Shown: piece by piece, positions 1-8,390 of the stretch
How positions within the stretch are numbered: position 1 is the stretch's first letter
How the letters are laid out: every line of letters starts with the position of its first letter
Assembly: GCA_958348225.1 (NCBI GenBank)
Contig: CATVYG010000016.1
Span: 1 to 47,216 of the forward strand
DNA: 47,216 nucleotides
Origin: an uncultured Collinsella sp.
GTDB taxonomy: Bacteria; Actinomycetota; Coriobacteriia; Coriobacteriales; Coriobacteriaceae
Direction: 5' to 3'
Translations under genes and position numbers: made by a program
Notes under the pieces: model-generated
The model's database searches: none
Told to the model about the DNA's origin: nothing
Seen by the model: only the letters and a program-made list of their open reading frames with translations

Positions 1-63
1 AGCCGTGAGCGAGAGGGAAAGGTATTTCCCCGCCCTGCGCTCCGCAGCAGTCAGCGCCAAGCG

Positions 64-603
64 CTAGTAGTTCACCACCTGCTCCTCAAAGTACGCCTTC
101 GGGTGGTTACACACCGGGCACACCTCAGGCGCCTCGGCACCAACGTGCAGGTGCCCGCAGTTCAGGCACTTCCACACCTTCACGCCCTCACGCTCAAACA
201 CTTCGCCCGACTCGATGCGCTCGACGAGTTTGTTGTAGCGCTCCTCGTGGGCCTTCTCGACGGCGGCGACGCCACGGAACTTCTCGGCGATCTCGGCAAA
301 GCCCTCCTCCTCGGCGGTCTTGGCGAACTCGTCGTACATCGTGGTCCACTCGTAGTTCTCGCCCGCGGCGGCGTCACGCAGGTTGTCCAGAGTGCCCGGA
401 ACGGCGCCGTCGTGCAGATACTTAAACCACAGCTTGGCGTGCTCGGACTCGTTGCCCGCCGTCTCGGCAAAGATATTCGAGATCTGAACGTAGCCGTCCT
501 TTTTGGCCTTGGATGCATAGTAGCGATACTTGGTGTGTGCCTGGGACTCACCGGCAAAAGCAGTCTCGAGGTTCTTCTTGGTCTGAGAGTTCTCAAAATC
601 CAT
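64..603 (-). CDS. rbr: Rubrerythrin
   Basis: Non-heme diiron peroxidase that reduces hydrogen peroxide in the cytoplasm of anaerobes, taking electrons through its rubredoxin domain. The 179-residue product has an N-terminal ferritin-like four-helix domain, with Glu19 in GESQAH and a second helix containing NESEH. The C-terminal rubredoxin-type iron site is formed by two CxxC pairs (Cys146/149 and Cys162/165). Size and domain order are those of classical rubrerythrin. I place the start at 603 because AGGGAAG lies about 8 nt upstream; a start 7 codons earlier would overlap that ribosome site. It is the last gene on the minus strand here, 114 nt downstream of the MutY-like gene. Proximity to an Rrf2 regulator with a cysteine cluster fits oxidative-stress control, which is inference. 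Confidence 0.96.
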   Translation of the reverse strand: MDFENSQTKKNLETAFAGESQAHTKYRYYASKAKKDGYVQISNIFAETAGNESEHAKLWFKYLHDGAVPGTLDNLRDAAAGENYEWTTMYDEFAKTAEEEGFAEIAEKFRGVAAVEKAHEERYNKLVERIESGEVFEREGVKVWKCLNCGHLHVGAEAPEVCPVCNHPKAYFEEQVVNY

Positions 604-717
604 AGGTGTACTTCCCTTCAACACGTGCCGCCCATAGGCTTTGAGCGACCTTGTCTTTAGGATGCCCTCAAGCCGCGAATTTAAACCTTACAATCCCGTT
701 CTTCAGATTTGAGCGGG

Positions 718-1623
718 CTACACACTCAACCAACGATCGTCCTCGGCTCGGCAAAAGCCCTCGCGCTCCAGGTCAGCCAGAATGCCCGCGATCAAGTCGC
801 ACTCGACCGGCCCGCGACCGGCTGCCGCTTCCATCTCGTTGACGCCCACCACGGCATCAGCAAGCGTAATCCCCGCCGGCTGCCCATCGCGCGCTGCCAA
901 CAACATACGCACGATATGCGCGCGCTTTTGGCGGCGCGAGCCCTCAAACTTGGACTGACGACTATAGCCCGCCGACCGCCTGGACGGATTGGGCAGTGTC
1001 TTTTTAAGATACGCGCCGTAATCCAGCAATGCGTAATACCACGCGCGCGGCGTGTCGGCATCGTCTTGAGGCGCGGCAAAGGGCGCGATCTCGTCCGCCG
1101 CCGCGCCGGGGGCCGCCGGACAGGCAGCTTGGATCAGCGGCACCAGTTCGCGATCGGGAACGGCCGGCACATCGGGAAAGAAGTGATGCAGAAAGACTGT
1201 GCGCACGTTGGTCTCCAGATACACGCCCGGAAGATCAAACGCAAACGACCGGATACCCTGCGCCGTTGCCGGGCCAATACCAGGCAGAGCGACCAAGTCA
1301 CGCGTCTCACGCGGAAACTCCCCGTCCCAGTCCTCTACAACGCGCTGAGCGGCATTGTGGAGCGCCAGAGCGCGTCGGTTGTAGCCCATCCCCTGCCAAG
1401 CGTCCAAAACATCGGAAGGCGCGGCCTGGGCAAGCGCCTGCACAGTCGGAAAACGATCGAGCCACACCGGCATGCGCCCCTCCACGCGCGGCACCTGCGT
1501 TTGCTGCAGCATGACCTCAGAAAGCCAAATGATGTACGGATCGCGCGTGCGGCGCCACGGAAGGTCGCGATAACGCAGGACCCCTTCCGAACGAATCATC
1601 GAACGAAAGGGGTCCTGAATCAT
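718..1623 (-). CDS. MutY-like HhH-GPD DNA glycosylase without Fe-S cluster
   Basis: Base-excision-repair glycosylase of the MutY/EndoIII superfamily, 301 residues. The MutY-type segment EVMLQQTQV is present with the catalytic-type Glu36, and the helix-hairpin-helix LPGIGPATAQG spans residues 113-123. Two classical MutY features are missing. The position of the catalytic Asp (DGN in MutY) reads ETN (Glu137-Asn139). The four-cysteine Fe-S loop that should follow is replaced by a basic, Ser/Pro-rich stretch (KKTLPNPSRRS) with no cysteines. The C-terminus (about 225-301) resembles a small winged-helix region and not the NUDIX-like MutY recognition domain, but I cannot name it. AAGGAG lies about 8 nt before the ATG. 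The gene follows the Rrf2 gene by 21 nt, so they are probably co-transcribed. Substrate specificity cannot be read from the sequence. Confidence 0.88.
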   Translation of the reverse strand: MIQDPFRSMIRSEGVLRYRDLPWRRTRDPYIIWLSEVMLQQTQVPRVEGRMPVWLDRFPTVQALAQAAPSDVLDAWQGMGYNRRALALHNAAQRVVEDWDGEFPRETRDLVALPGIGPATAQGIRSFAFDLPGVYLETNVRTVFLHHFFPDVPAVPDRELVPLIQAACPAAPGAAADEIAPFAAPQDDADTPRAWYYALLDYGAYLKKTLPNPSRRSAGYSRQSKFEGSRRQKRAHIVRMLLAARDGQPAGITLADAVVGVNEMEAAAGRGPVECDLIAGILADLEREGFCRAEDDRWLSV

Positions 1624-1644
1624 GGCTATGCTCCTTATGCGGCG

Positions 1645-2130
1645 CTATTCCTCCCGGTAAGCGTACGCGCAGGCAGCGTACTCGGGAAACGCATCGCGAT
1701 CGGCGAACTTGGGATCGACGGCTGGGAACTGGCGATGGGCGACGATATCGCCGAGCGAAACGGAATCGAGGTAGTCGCGCATCAACGCCTGGGCTCCGGC
1801 CCACAGGGGATGATAGCAGCACACACCCATGCGCGCACAGTCACCATCGGGGGCGGTGCAGTCGTTCATAACCATAGGGCCCTGAACGGCCTCGACGACC
1901 TGGCGGATAGTGACGTCGTCCGGACTGACCTTGAGACGCATGCCACCGTGGACGCCACGCAGGCTCTCCACAATACCGGCCTGGACCAAACCATGCTGAA
2001 TCGAGCGGGCAAACGAATACGGGACATTGACCTCTTCGGCAGCGGTGCGAACAGAAAGCAAACGCTCCGGATCCTCAGCAAGCATCGCCAGCATACGAAG
2101 GGCGTAATCAGTCTTCCTCGATATGTCCAT
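1645..2130 (-). CDS. Rrf2 family transcriptional regulator
   Basis: DNA-binding repressor/activator of the Rrf2 (IscR/NsrR/RsrR) family, 161 residues. The N-terminal winged helix (residues 1-75) starts with the typical MDISRKTDYALRML and includes a HGG wing turn. A cysteine cluster follows (Cys91, Cys98, Cys104, Cys105), as in members that bind an Fe-S cluster and sense redox, iron or nitric oxide. The start at 2130 has AAAGGGG just upstream; an open frame extending 36 codons further has no such site. It is first in a likely two-gene operon with the MutY-like glycosylase, and rubrerythrin is close downstream. A candidate -10 element, TATACT, lies about 160 nt upstream. Its ligand and targets are unknown. 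Control of the repair and peroxide genes beside it is inference from position. Confidence 0.93.
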   Translation of the reverse strand: MDISRKTDYALRMLAMLAEDPERLLSVRTAAEEVNVPYSFARSIQHGLVQAGIVESLRGVHGGMRLKVSPDDVTIRQVVEAVQGPMVMNDCTAPDGDCARMGVCCYHPLWAGAQALMRDYLDSVSLGDIVAHRQFPAVDPKFADRDAFPEYAACAYAYREE

Positions 2131-2290
2131 TTTTCCCCTTTCAAGGAATACGAACAGCTCGAACGAGCTCCGGGGCCGAGCTTGTGTCGAGACGCTAAAT
2201 GACCGCCAGGACATCCAAATGGTAAATCGGATATCCACTGAGTGCCGCGCTTGGAGCGAAATGCATCAGATGCGGCGCACAGTGCAATTT

Positions 2291-2320
2291 AGTATAACCT
2301 AACCCCCCTGTCTCGTAGAA
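2291..2320 (-). promoter_or_regulatory. Candidate promoter of the Rrf2-mutY operon
   Basis: On the minus strand a -10 element TATACT (2291-2296) is preceded, 18 nt away, by a weak -35 TTCTAC (2315-2320). A perfect 12-nt palindrome, TGTTGCGCAACA (2325-2336), lies just upstream and could be an operator. I see no gene between here and the tRNA-Asp gene at 2491. The promoter is a match by eye only. Confidence 0.35.
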
Positions 2321-2454
2321 CAGGTGTTGCGCAACAAAGCTGTTGTTCAGACAGATATACTTATTAGATTTTACTTGCGTTCCCGAAGGCGCGGGGATTC
2401 TGGGCGAAGATGCACCAGGGCGATCGTTCTATCGAAACAAAGTGCATCAAACGC

Positions 2455-2483
2455 AAAAAGCCACGTCCGAAGACGTGGCTTTA
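2455..2483 (-). terminator. Intrinsic terminator of tRNA-Asp
   Basis: Read on the minus strand, AAGCCACGTC pairs perfectly with GACGTGGCTT around a TTCG tetraloop and is followed by a run of T. It lies 8 nt past the tRNA CCA end, so it ends the tRNA transcript. Confidence 0.9.
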
Positions 2484-2490
2484 ATTGCGT

Positions 2491-2568
<78 letters not shown>

Positions 2569-2614
2569 AGGCAGACGTTCGCGTTTGTTTCCGCTCGCGT
2601 GCGCTGCGGGGATT

Positions 2615-2644
2615 AGTATACACAGAAGTCTGTCTGGCGCGCAA
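2615..2644 (-). promoter_or_regulatory. Promoter of tRNA-Asp
   Basis: Minus strand: -35 TTGCGC (2639-2644), an 18-nt spacer and -10 TATACT (2615-2620). This would start transcription about 40 nt before the tRNA. Confidence 0.6.
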
Positions 2645-2676
2645 CAACTTTTTTGAAAAATTTTTTGGGGCCATCC

Positions 2677-2819
2677 GGGAGGGCTTCCGGGGCTGAGGGC
2701 GGGGGTTAAGTTTGCTGCTCTACAGTCCTGCGCAAGACGGAAAGCACATTAAGTGCTTTCCTTTGCGTGCGGAACTCGCGACAAACTTAACCCCCGCCCT
2801 CAGCCCCGGAAGCCCTCCC
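2677..2819. repeat. Large nested palindrome (38-bp perfect arms)
   Basis: Two perfect 38-bp inverted arms (2677-2714 and 2782-2819) enclose a 67-nt centre. The centre holds its own hairpin, GGAAAGCAC/GTGCTTTCC (2739-2747/2753-2761, loop ATTAA), extended by CGCAA/TTGCG. The arms contain CTGAGGGC, which also occurs in the arms of the similar element at 17576-17700, whose centre is also 67 nt. It fills most of the gene-free stretch between the tRNA promoter and the terminator at 2935; I see no gene in that stretch. Confidence 0.85.
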
Positions 2820-2934
2820 TGCCGTCACTTTGTTCAACCAGTTTTGCGGGCGTGCGCCGCTGCGCGGCTAGCCCGCGTGCTCCTCGGCGGGGTTGGTCTG
2901 ATGGATCTTGTTGAACTTTGGCCTTTGGCTTAAA

Positions 2935-2969
2935 GAAAAACGGGGGACGCATCTGCATCCCCCGTTTTT
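2935..2969 (-). terminator. Terminator of the YfcE-like gene (bidirectional shape)
   Basis: ACGGGGGA pairs with TCCCCCGT, flanked by A5 on one side and T5 on the other. It lies 8 nt beyond the stop of the minus-strand phosphodiesterase gene. Confidence 0.88.
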
Positions 2970-2976
2970 GTTGTGA

Positions 2977-3444
2977 TTACTCTAGGTCAATAAACTTAGT
3001 GCTTAGGATCTTGCCGTCTTTTACTAGCATTCTAGCCATGGTGGGGCCTCGGGTGCCTCTGGGGTAGCTGGCGCTGCCCGGGTTGAGGACTAAGCAACGG
3101 CCCACTTGGGCTTCTTTGGTTACGTGGGTGTGGCCGTTGATGGCTACGTCTACGGATCCCACCGGAAGGTCTTCGCGGTAGTGGGCTACGGCGAATTTAA
3201 GGCCTTCGTAGGTAAAGAGCGCAAGACGGTCTACATCGGGGCCGTAGTCGCGGTAGTAATCGTTGTTGCCCAGTACGGCCCGAACGGGGGCGATGGTGCA
3301 TAGGTGCTCGTAGTCCATCTCTGACGTGAGGTCGCCGGCGTGGATAATCAGGTCTGCGCCCTCAAGCTCATCCAGGAGCGCAGGCGAAAGACAGCCGTGG
3401 GTGTCCGAGATGATGTCGATGCGCTTGGCGCTTGCACTGTTCAT
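2977..3444 (-). CDS. YfcE/MJ0936-type metallophosphodiesterase
   Basis: Small cytoplasmic calcineurin-like phosphodiesterase of 155 residues, the usual length for the YfcE/MJ0936 family, which hydrolyses phosphodiesters with a two-metal centre. All metal-ligand motifs are visible: SDTHG (Asp14, His16), HAGD (Asp38), GNND (Asn61, Asp62), AHYRE (His) and GHTH near residues 105-108. The end reads like other family members (NPGSASYPRG). The start at 3444 has GGAAGGG about 5 nt upstream. It stands alone between two terminators, so it is a single-gene unit. The physiological substrate is not known for most of the family. It is unlike the three phage-type phosphoesterases at 45-47 kb, which have different motifs. 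Confidence 0.93.
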   Translation of the reverse strand: MNSASAKRIDIISDTHGCLSPALLDELEGADLIIHAGDLTSEMDYEHLCTIAPVRAVLGNNDYYRDYGPDVDRLALFTYEGLKFAVAHYREDLPVGSVDVAINGHTHVTKEAQVGRCLVLNPGSASYPRGTRGPTMARMLVKDGKILSTKFIDLE

Positions 3445-3483
3445 GGGATCCCTTCCGCAAAAAACGATTCGGCAGATACATAC

Positions 3484-3534
3484 AAAAAAGGCCCCACGGC
3501 TCCGCAGACGATGGGTCTACAGGGCTGCGGGGCC
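3484..3534 (-). terminator. Terminator of the first two-component operon
   Basis: Minus strand: GGCCCC and GGGGCC close an arm containing an inner GCAG/CTGC pair, followed by T6. It lies directly after the stop of the LytTR regulator gene. Confidence 0.82.
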
Positions 3535-3540
3535 AGTGTG

Positions 3541-4257
3541 CTAGAGACTCAGAGCCTTCTTGAGCGGCACGACGCGGCGACGCGAAACCGGAACGCGTTC
3601 GTCGACGCCCGTAATGCCCAGCTGGATGGCACCCGAGGGCACCGTCTCCACATCCGTGACGCACGCCAAGTTGACGATATAGCGGCGGTGAACACGGAAG
3701 AAGCCAAAGTCGCAGAGCTTGGCCTCAAACTGCGCCAGCGAGGTCGTCGACAAAAAGCGATCATCGACGGTATAGATGCAGGAGTAATCGTCCTTGGCCA
3801 TGATAAAGCGAATATCGTCCACGGGAATGAGCACCTTGCGGCCGCCCTTTTCCACCGGGATACGCTCGATGGTCACCTTGCTGTCCGTAACCGGCTTGGC
3901 GCGTTGCATGACCTTCTCGATCGCGCGATCCAAGCGAGCTTCCTCGACCGGCTTCATCAGATAATCGACGGCATCCACGTCGAATGCCTCGACCGCATGG
4001 TCACTATACGCAGTCACAAACACGATCGCCGGCGGATTTTTGAGCTTATGCAGCGCCTCGGCAAGTTGCAGGCCCGAGGCACCGGGCATCGAGATATCGA
4101 GAAACACGACATCCACGCGACTTTCCATAAGCATCTCGATGGCGGAGCGGACGCTCGACGCCTCCGTGATCGTGCCGATCTTGCCCGTTTGCTCGAGCAG
4201 GAAGCGAAGCTCCGAGCGAGCCGGCGCCTCATCATCCACAATCATCGCACGCAGCAT
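3541..4257 (-). CDS. LytTR response regulator (pair 1)
   Basis: Cytoplasmic response regulator of the LytR/AlgR type, 238 residues. The receiver domain spans residues 1-120 with the acidic pair Asp8/Asp9, phospho-acceptor Asp54 (FLDISMPG), the switch Thr in FVTAYS and the conserved Lys in DYLMKP. The C-terminal LytTR DNA-binding domain (about 135-238) includes the typical FFRVHRRYIVNL segment. The start at 4257 has AAAGG upstream and fits the receiver fold; a start 7 codons earlier is possible but unneeded. It is the last gene of a three-gene minus-strand operon: glycosyltransferase, histidine kinase, regulator. It is closely similar to the regulator at 9427-10161. The kinase encoded 72 nt upstream is the obvious partner. 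Regulated genes are not identifiable here. Confidence 0.94.
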   Translation of the reverse strand: MLRAMIVDDEAPARSELRFLLEQTGKIGTITEASSVRSAIEMLMESRVDVVFLDISMPGASGLQLAEALHKLKNPPAIVFVTAYSDHAVEAFDVDAVDYLMKPVEEARLDRAIEKVMQRAKPVTDSKVTIERIPVEKGGRKVLIPVDDIRFIMAKDDYSCIYTVDDRFLSTTSLAQFEAKLCDFGFFRVHRRYIVNLACVTDVETVPSGAIQLGITGVDERVPVSRRRVVPLKKALSL

Positions 4258-4329
4258 AGGGATAAAACCTTTCGTCAACTAACTACGCCGGGCATCCGTC
4301 GCATGACGTTGAGCCCGTAGCCTTTTATT

Positions 4330-5673
4330 TTACTCTTGAATGTCAAAGATGCTCTCTGACAAATCAAGATGAAGGAGCACTTTGGTGCCCTTGCCCGGCG
4401 CCGATTCGACACGCGTATAGGAGTGCGGCCCATAAAAGCGATGGATGCGCTCCGAAATATTGTGCATGGCCACACCGGCGCCGCCACCCTGGGGAGAGCT
4501 GGCGTCGGGACGGGCAGAGCGCTCGTCAAACAGTCTGGCGGCGGTACCTTCATCCATGCCCACGCCATTATCGGCCACGGCAATCAAGATTGCATCCTCG
4601 CCGTCTTGGTGAACGGTCACGTCGATCCTCAGGGCGTCGTCATCGCCCATACCATGACGTACGGCGTTCTCGACAATCGGCTGGATCACGAACGCCGGCA
4701 CCAGCGTATCTTCCACGTCCTCGGACACATCGAACGTCGCAAGCACGCGGTCCTCGCCAAAGCGGGCCTTCTCAAAGGTAAGGTAGCGCTTGGTCTGTGC
4801 AACCTCACGCGAGACCGGAATAAGCGATCCCGAGTTGTCGAGCGTGGCACGATAGAACGATGAGAACTCACGAAGCAGTTCGCGGGCCCGCAGCGGGTCG
4901 GTGCGCGTAAACGATGCAATGGTGTTCAGCGTGTTGAACAGGAAGTGCGGGTTAATCTGCGCTTGCAGCGCACGCACCTCGGCGCGCGCCGTGAGTTCCT
5001 TTTGCACCTCGAGCTCGTGGATGGCGAGCTGCGTGGACAAGATCTCGGCAAAGCCCGAGGCAAGCGCATACTGGGTACGGTCGACGGCGCGCGGGGTCTT
5101 GTAGTAGAACTTGAGCGTGCCGACGGTACGATCACCCACCTTGATGGGGGCGATAATGCCGGCGGGAACTTGGTTGTGCGAGCCGTCCGAGCCCACGACA
5201 TCCACCATACGGTTGAACGACTGCACGATGCCATGTTCGATAACGTAGCGTGTGGCAAGCGTGTGGATGGGAGAATCTGGCAGTAGTTTTTCCTCAAACT
5301 CTCCCGCGCAGGCAAGCACGTTGCCCTCGTCGGTGATGGCCACCGTCATGGCGCGCGTCTCGGGCAAAATGCGCCGGCACACCAAACGCGCCGACTCCTG
5401 CGTCAGACCGCCCTTAATGTCCTCGAGCATGGCCGAGGCCACCGAGAGCGTCTCCTCGGTGTACTGGGAGCGCACCGAATCGGGATTGAGCGTCAAAAAG
5501 ATAAAGATGCACAGAAAGATGCACAGCAGCGCGCAGGCAATCACCGTGGCGATCGGCTCGATACCGGTCACCAAGGCAAAAATAAAGTACACCAGCACGC
5601 AAATGGCGCAGGCAACGGCAATGATGCGAAAGATTGATATTGAACTATCGCGCTGGGCGCGGCGGTCGATCAT
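4330..5673 (-). CDS. LytS-type sensor histidine kinase (pair 1)
   Basis: Membrane sensor kinase of 447 residues. Two closely spaced membrane helices lie at about residues 15-62. A GAF-like sensor domain (about 85-215) precedes the His_kinase domain with phospho-acceptor His243 in NPHFLFNT. The C-terminal HATPase has an N box (PIVENAVRHG), a G1 box (DNGVGMD) and a Gly-rich G2 segment. It passes phosphate to the LytTR regulator encoded just downstream. Its ATG overlaps the stop of the upstream glycosyltransferase gene (ATGA), so translation is coupled. It lacks the multi-helix 5TM-5TMR-LYT sensor of classical LytS, so the signal is probably cytoplasmic or membrane-proximal. Residue order and domain layout match the kinase at 10200-11591. 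Confidence 0.93.
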   Translation of the reverse strand: MIDRRAQRDSSISIFRIIAVACAICVLVYFIFALVTGIEPIATVIACALLCIFLCIFIFLTLNPDSVRSQYTEETLSVASAMLEDIKGGLTQESARLVCRRILPETRAMTVAITDEGNVLACAGEFEEKLLPDSPIHTLATRYVIEHGIVQSFNRMVDVVGSDGSHNQVPAGIIAPIKVGDRTVGTLKFYYKTPRAVDRTQYALASGFAEILSTQLAIHELEVQKELTARAEVRALQAQINPHFLFNTLNTIASFTRTDPLRARELLREFSSFYRATLDNSGSLIPVSREVAQTKRYLTFEKARFGEDRVLATFDVSEDVEDTLVPAFVIQPIVENAVRHGMGDDDALRIDVTVHQDGEDAILIAVADNGVGMDEGTAARLFDERSARPDASSPQGGGAGVAMHNISERIHRFYGPHSYTRVESAPGKGTKVLLHLDLSESIFDIQE

Positions 5674-6857
5674 TCGGCCCCCTCCAGGATACTGATCAGT
5701 TGTGCGTCACGCCAAAGCCCGTCCATGATCTTGGGCCAAAAGCTCTGGAAACGCAGGTAGCTTGCAGCGTTTTGGCGCGCATAGGCCTTTGCCTCGCCGA
5801 TACCATGGCGCCAAATGCGCAGGTAGCCCTCATGCTCGCGGGTAAACACGCTGCGGACCATAGCGGTCTTGCGCACGCGGTCGTCGAGCTCGCGCGAAAT
5901 CCACGGGCCCGGGTAGGGCATGAGCGATGCCGCCGTAACGGGAATGAGCTCCTTTTGATGCGCGGCGAATGTCAACTTGGCCCGTTCGTAGTACCAACGG
6001 TATACATCCTGCATAAAGCGCGGTGAGCGCTTTTCGGACTTCGGAGGCAGATGGCGCACGATCCACTCATTATCGAACCACACGTCGTAGCCAAACATGC
6101 GCATGTTAAAGAGGTAATCCAAGTCCTCGCCGCGGGTGATAAACGGGTCAAAAGCCACACGCGTAAAGGCGCGGGCATGCAGGGCCATCAGGCCGCCGCA
6201 CACGTAGTTGGAGCGCGAGATGCGGGTGCCCGAGAGCGCCTTTTTCATCCAACGGTTGAACTCGATGCGCTTGGTCCACCAACGATGGCAGATGCCCGCC
6301 TTGTCCGTGGGAGCCAGCGGCGAGCCGTCGCGATCGTAGAAATAGCCGCTCTTGACCAAGATCGGCAAGCCCTGACGCGTCTGCTGCCCCAACGCATAGG
6401 TCGCGCGCTTCATAAAGTCGGCATCGATGACAGTCTCATCGTCATCCAAAAAAATAACCGCGTCATGCCCCAGCACAGCGGCACAGGCCAGACCCATGTT
6501 GCGGATGGCACCGTAGCCTCGCAGGCTCACGCACTCGCCCGAACCCTTGGGCGCGATCTGAGCAACCCGGTCTGCGATGCGCGAGGCCTGGGTGTTGGTG
6601 ACAACGGTGACCTTGAGCGTGGGATGCGCGTCGACAATCTCGTGCACGCGCAGCGACACATCGGCTGTGGCAGAAACGGGACAGACCACCAAAAGGATGA
6701 TGCGCGGGATGTCACGTACCTGCTCAAGCGAGGCCAGGCAGCGGTCGAGTTCGGGATTGTCGGCGTTGAGTCGCGTCGAATGGTCATAGGTGCCAGGGGC
6801 GTTTGCGCAAGCGTCATCGCCCGCCCAATACGTTGGAATCACGACCGTGGCGTTCAT
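5670..6857 (-). CDS. Family 2-like glycosyltransferase
   Basis: Predicted cytoplasmic GT-A fold glycosyltransferase of 395 residues. The N-terminus MNATVVIPTYW is typical of family 2 enzymes. The nucleotide-sugar/metal motif appears as FLDDDE near residues 135-140, and a later acidic motif ITRGEDLDYLFNMR resembles the ED motif of inverting transferases. I see no membrane helices. The sugar donor and acceptor cannot be read. GGGAGGG lies just upstream of the ATG. It is the first gene of the operon with the kinase-regulator pair 1, so the two-component system may accompany a surface-polymer function. That link is inference from the overlap alone. Confidence 0.85.
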   Translation of the reverse strand: MNATVVIPTYWAGDDACANAPGTYDHSTRLNADNPELDRCLASLEQVRDIPRIILLVVCPVSATADVSLRVHEIVDAHPTLKVTVVTNTQASRIADRVAQIAPKGSGECVSLRGYGAIRNMGLACAAVLGHDAVIFLDDDETVIDADFMKRATYALGQQTRQGLPILVKSGYFYDRDGSPLAPTDKAGICHRWWTKRIEFNRWMKKALSGTRISRSNYVCGGLMALHARAFTRVAFDPFITRGEDLDYLFNMRMFGYDVWFDNEWIVRHLPPKSEKRSPRFMQDVYRWYYERAKLTFAAHQKELIPVTAASLMPYPGPWISRELDDRVRKTAMVRSVFTREHEGYLRIWRHGIGEAKAYARQNAASYLRFQSFWPKIMDGLWRDAQLISILEGAE

Positions 6858-6877
6858 GCCTTACCCTCCCTGCAACA

Positions 6878-6916
6878 CAAAAACGGGGCGCCGCCAAACA
6901 CAGGCGACGCCCCGCG
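6878..6916 (-). terminator. Terminator of the UMF1-type transporter gene
   Basis: Minus strand: CGGGGCG and a short inner GCC/GGC pair form a hairpin around TGTGTTT, followed by T5G. It separates the transporter gene from the glycosyltransferase operon. Confidence 0.8.
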
Positions 6917-7038
6917 ACCTAGCTGGTTCCATCATACCCACTTGGGCTAAACATTGTTCGGAAGTCAGAATGATTTATGCGGCTACTTCCAAAAGAGTAC
7001 TGCAGATAGGCACAATTGCTGTACTGAGCCCGGTTGCC

Positions 7039-8289
7039 TTACGCCGCCGCCTGAGCCATGCGGGACAGACGGACCAGCAGCACAAAGCCAACAACCAGCA
7101 GAACACCAATAGAAAGGACGCCCAGCGACGGGTTGCCGGTCAGCGAGGTGACAACCGACACCAGGAAGGTGCCCATAACGCTTGCGTAACGGCCAAAGAT
7201 ATCGAAGAAGCCGTAGTACTCGTTGGATTTTTCCTTGGGGATGATGCGGCCAAAATAGCTGCGGCTGAGCGCCTGCACGCCACCCTGGAACAAGCCGACC
7301 AAAATAGCGAGCACCCAAAACTCAAAGGCGGTCTTTAAGAAAAACGCGGCAAAGAGCACGATGCCCATATAGGCGGCGACGGCCACCAAGATCATGTTGA
7401 GTGTGCCCACGCGACCGGCGAGCTTGCCGTAGATGATGGCGGACGGGAAGGCCACAAACTGCGTAACGAGCAGCGCCAGCACCAGTTGGGTCGAGTCGAT
7501 GCCCAGAGCCGATCCGTAGCTGGTTGCCATGGAAATGACCGTGTGCACACCGTCGATGTAGAAGAAGAACGCGATCATGTAGACCAGCACGGTCTTGTTG
7601 TGGGCGATCTCGCGCATGGTGTGTCCGACCTCGGAGAACACACCGCCCACGATGTGGCCGATGGTGTCCTCGGGACCGCGCTCGCGACCGTACTTTTGCT
7701 TATAGGTGCGAATGAGCGGCAGGGTAAAGATGAGCCACCAGGCACCAGTGATGATAAACGACAGACGCGTTGCCAGCATGGTGGGGACGCCAAGAGCGGG
7801 GCCACCCATGATGAGCGCCAGGCAGATGACGAACGGCACGGTGGAACCGATATAGCCCCAGGCATAGCCCGAGCTGGACACGGCGTCCATGCGCTCGTCG
7901 GTGGTAATGTCGGGCAGCATGGCGTCGTAGAACGTCATAGAAGAGTTAAGGCCGATGGTGCACAGCACGTACACGGTCAAAAATGCCATGGCGGACATTG
8001 GGATAGCCTGCGCCAGGCAAAGCACCAAGCCCGTGAGGAAGAAGCCCAAGAAGAACTTGATCTTGTTGCCGGCGTAGTCGGCAAGCGCGCCCAGAATGGG
8101 CATGAGCATGGCAATGACCAGCGAGGCGATCGTCTGCGCATTGCCCCAGGCGACCACCAGGTCGGCCGAGGAAGCGCCGGTATTGATGGCGTTAAAGTAA
8201 ATGGGCACCACCGAGGTATTGAGCAGCACGAGGGCCGAATTGCCCACATCATACATAACCCAGTTACGCTCGAGCTTGGTGTATTTCAT
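7039..8289 (-). CDS. MFS transporter, UMF1/Atg22-like family
   Basis: Integral membrane transporter of 416 residues with about 12 predicted helices. The start MKYTKLERNWVMYDVGNSA and the segment with FYDAMLPDI and SSSGYAWGYIGS are typical of the UMF1 family, bacterial relatives of yeast Atg22 (a vacuolar amino-acid effluxer). Substrate is unknown; efflux of amino acids or other small solutes is the family-level guess. The gene is bounded by its own terminator downstream and follows the phospholipase-like gene by about 100 nt. No partner gene is obvious. Confidence 0.88.
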   Translation of the reverse strand: MKYTKLERNWVMYDVGNSALVLLNTSVVPIYFNAINTGASSADLVVAWGNAQTIASLVIAMLMPILGALADYAGNKIKFFLGFFLTGLVLCLAQAIPMSAMAFLTVYVLCTIGLNSSMTFYDAMLPDITTDERMDAVSSSGYAWGYIGSTVPFVICLALIMGGPALGVPTMLATRLSFIITGAWWLIFTLPLIRTYKQKYGRERGPEDTIGHIVGGVFSEVGHTMREIAHNKTVLVYMIAFFFYIDGVHTVISMATSYGSALGIDSTQLVLALLVTQFVAFPSAIIYGKLAGRVGTLNMILVAVAAYMGIVLFAAFFLKTAFEFWVLAILVGLFQGGVQALSRSYFGRIIPKEKSNEYYGFFDIFGRYASVMGTFLVSVVTSLTGNPSLGVLSIGVLLVVGFVLLVRLSRMAQAAA

Positions 8290-8390
8290 GGACAGGGACC
8301 CTTCGTATTCGCCCGATATGCAGTTAGTTCATCGTACCCCAATTGTCCAGAACCGCCGGTAAGGATTCGGCAAAGGGGCACGCACAGGCC

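Noticed and set aside
3340..4320. Long plus-strand frame antisense to the first response regulator
   Set aside because: Shadow of the LytTR regulator gene, without known motifs.
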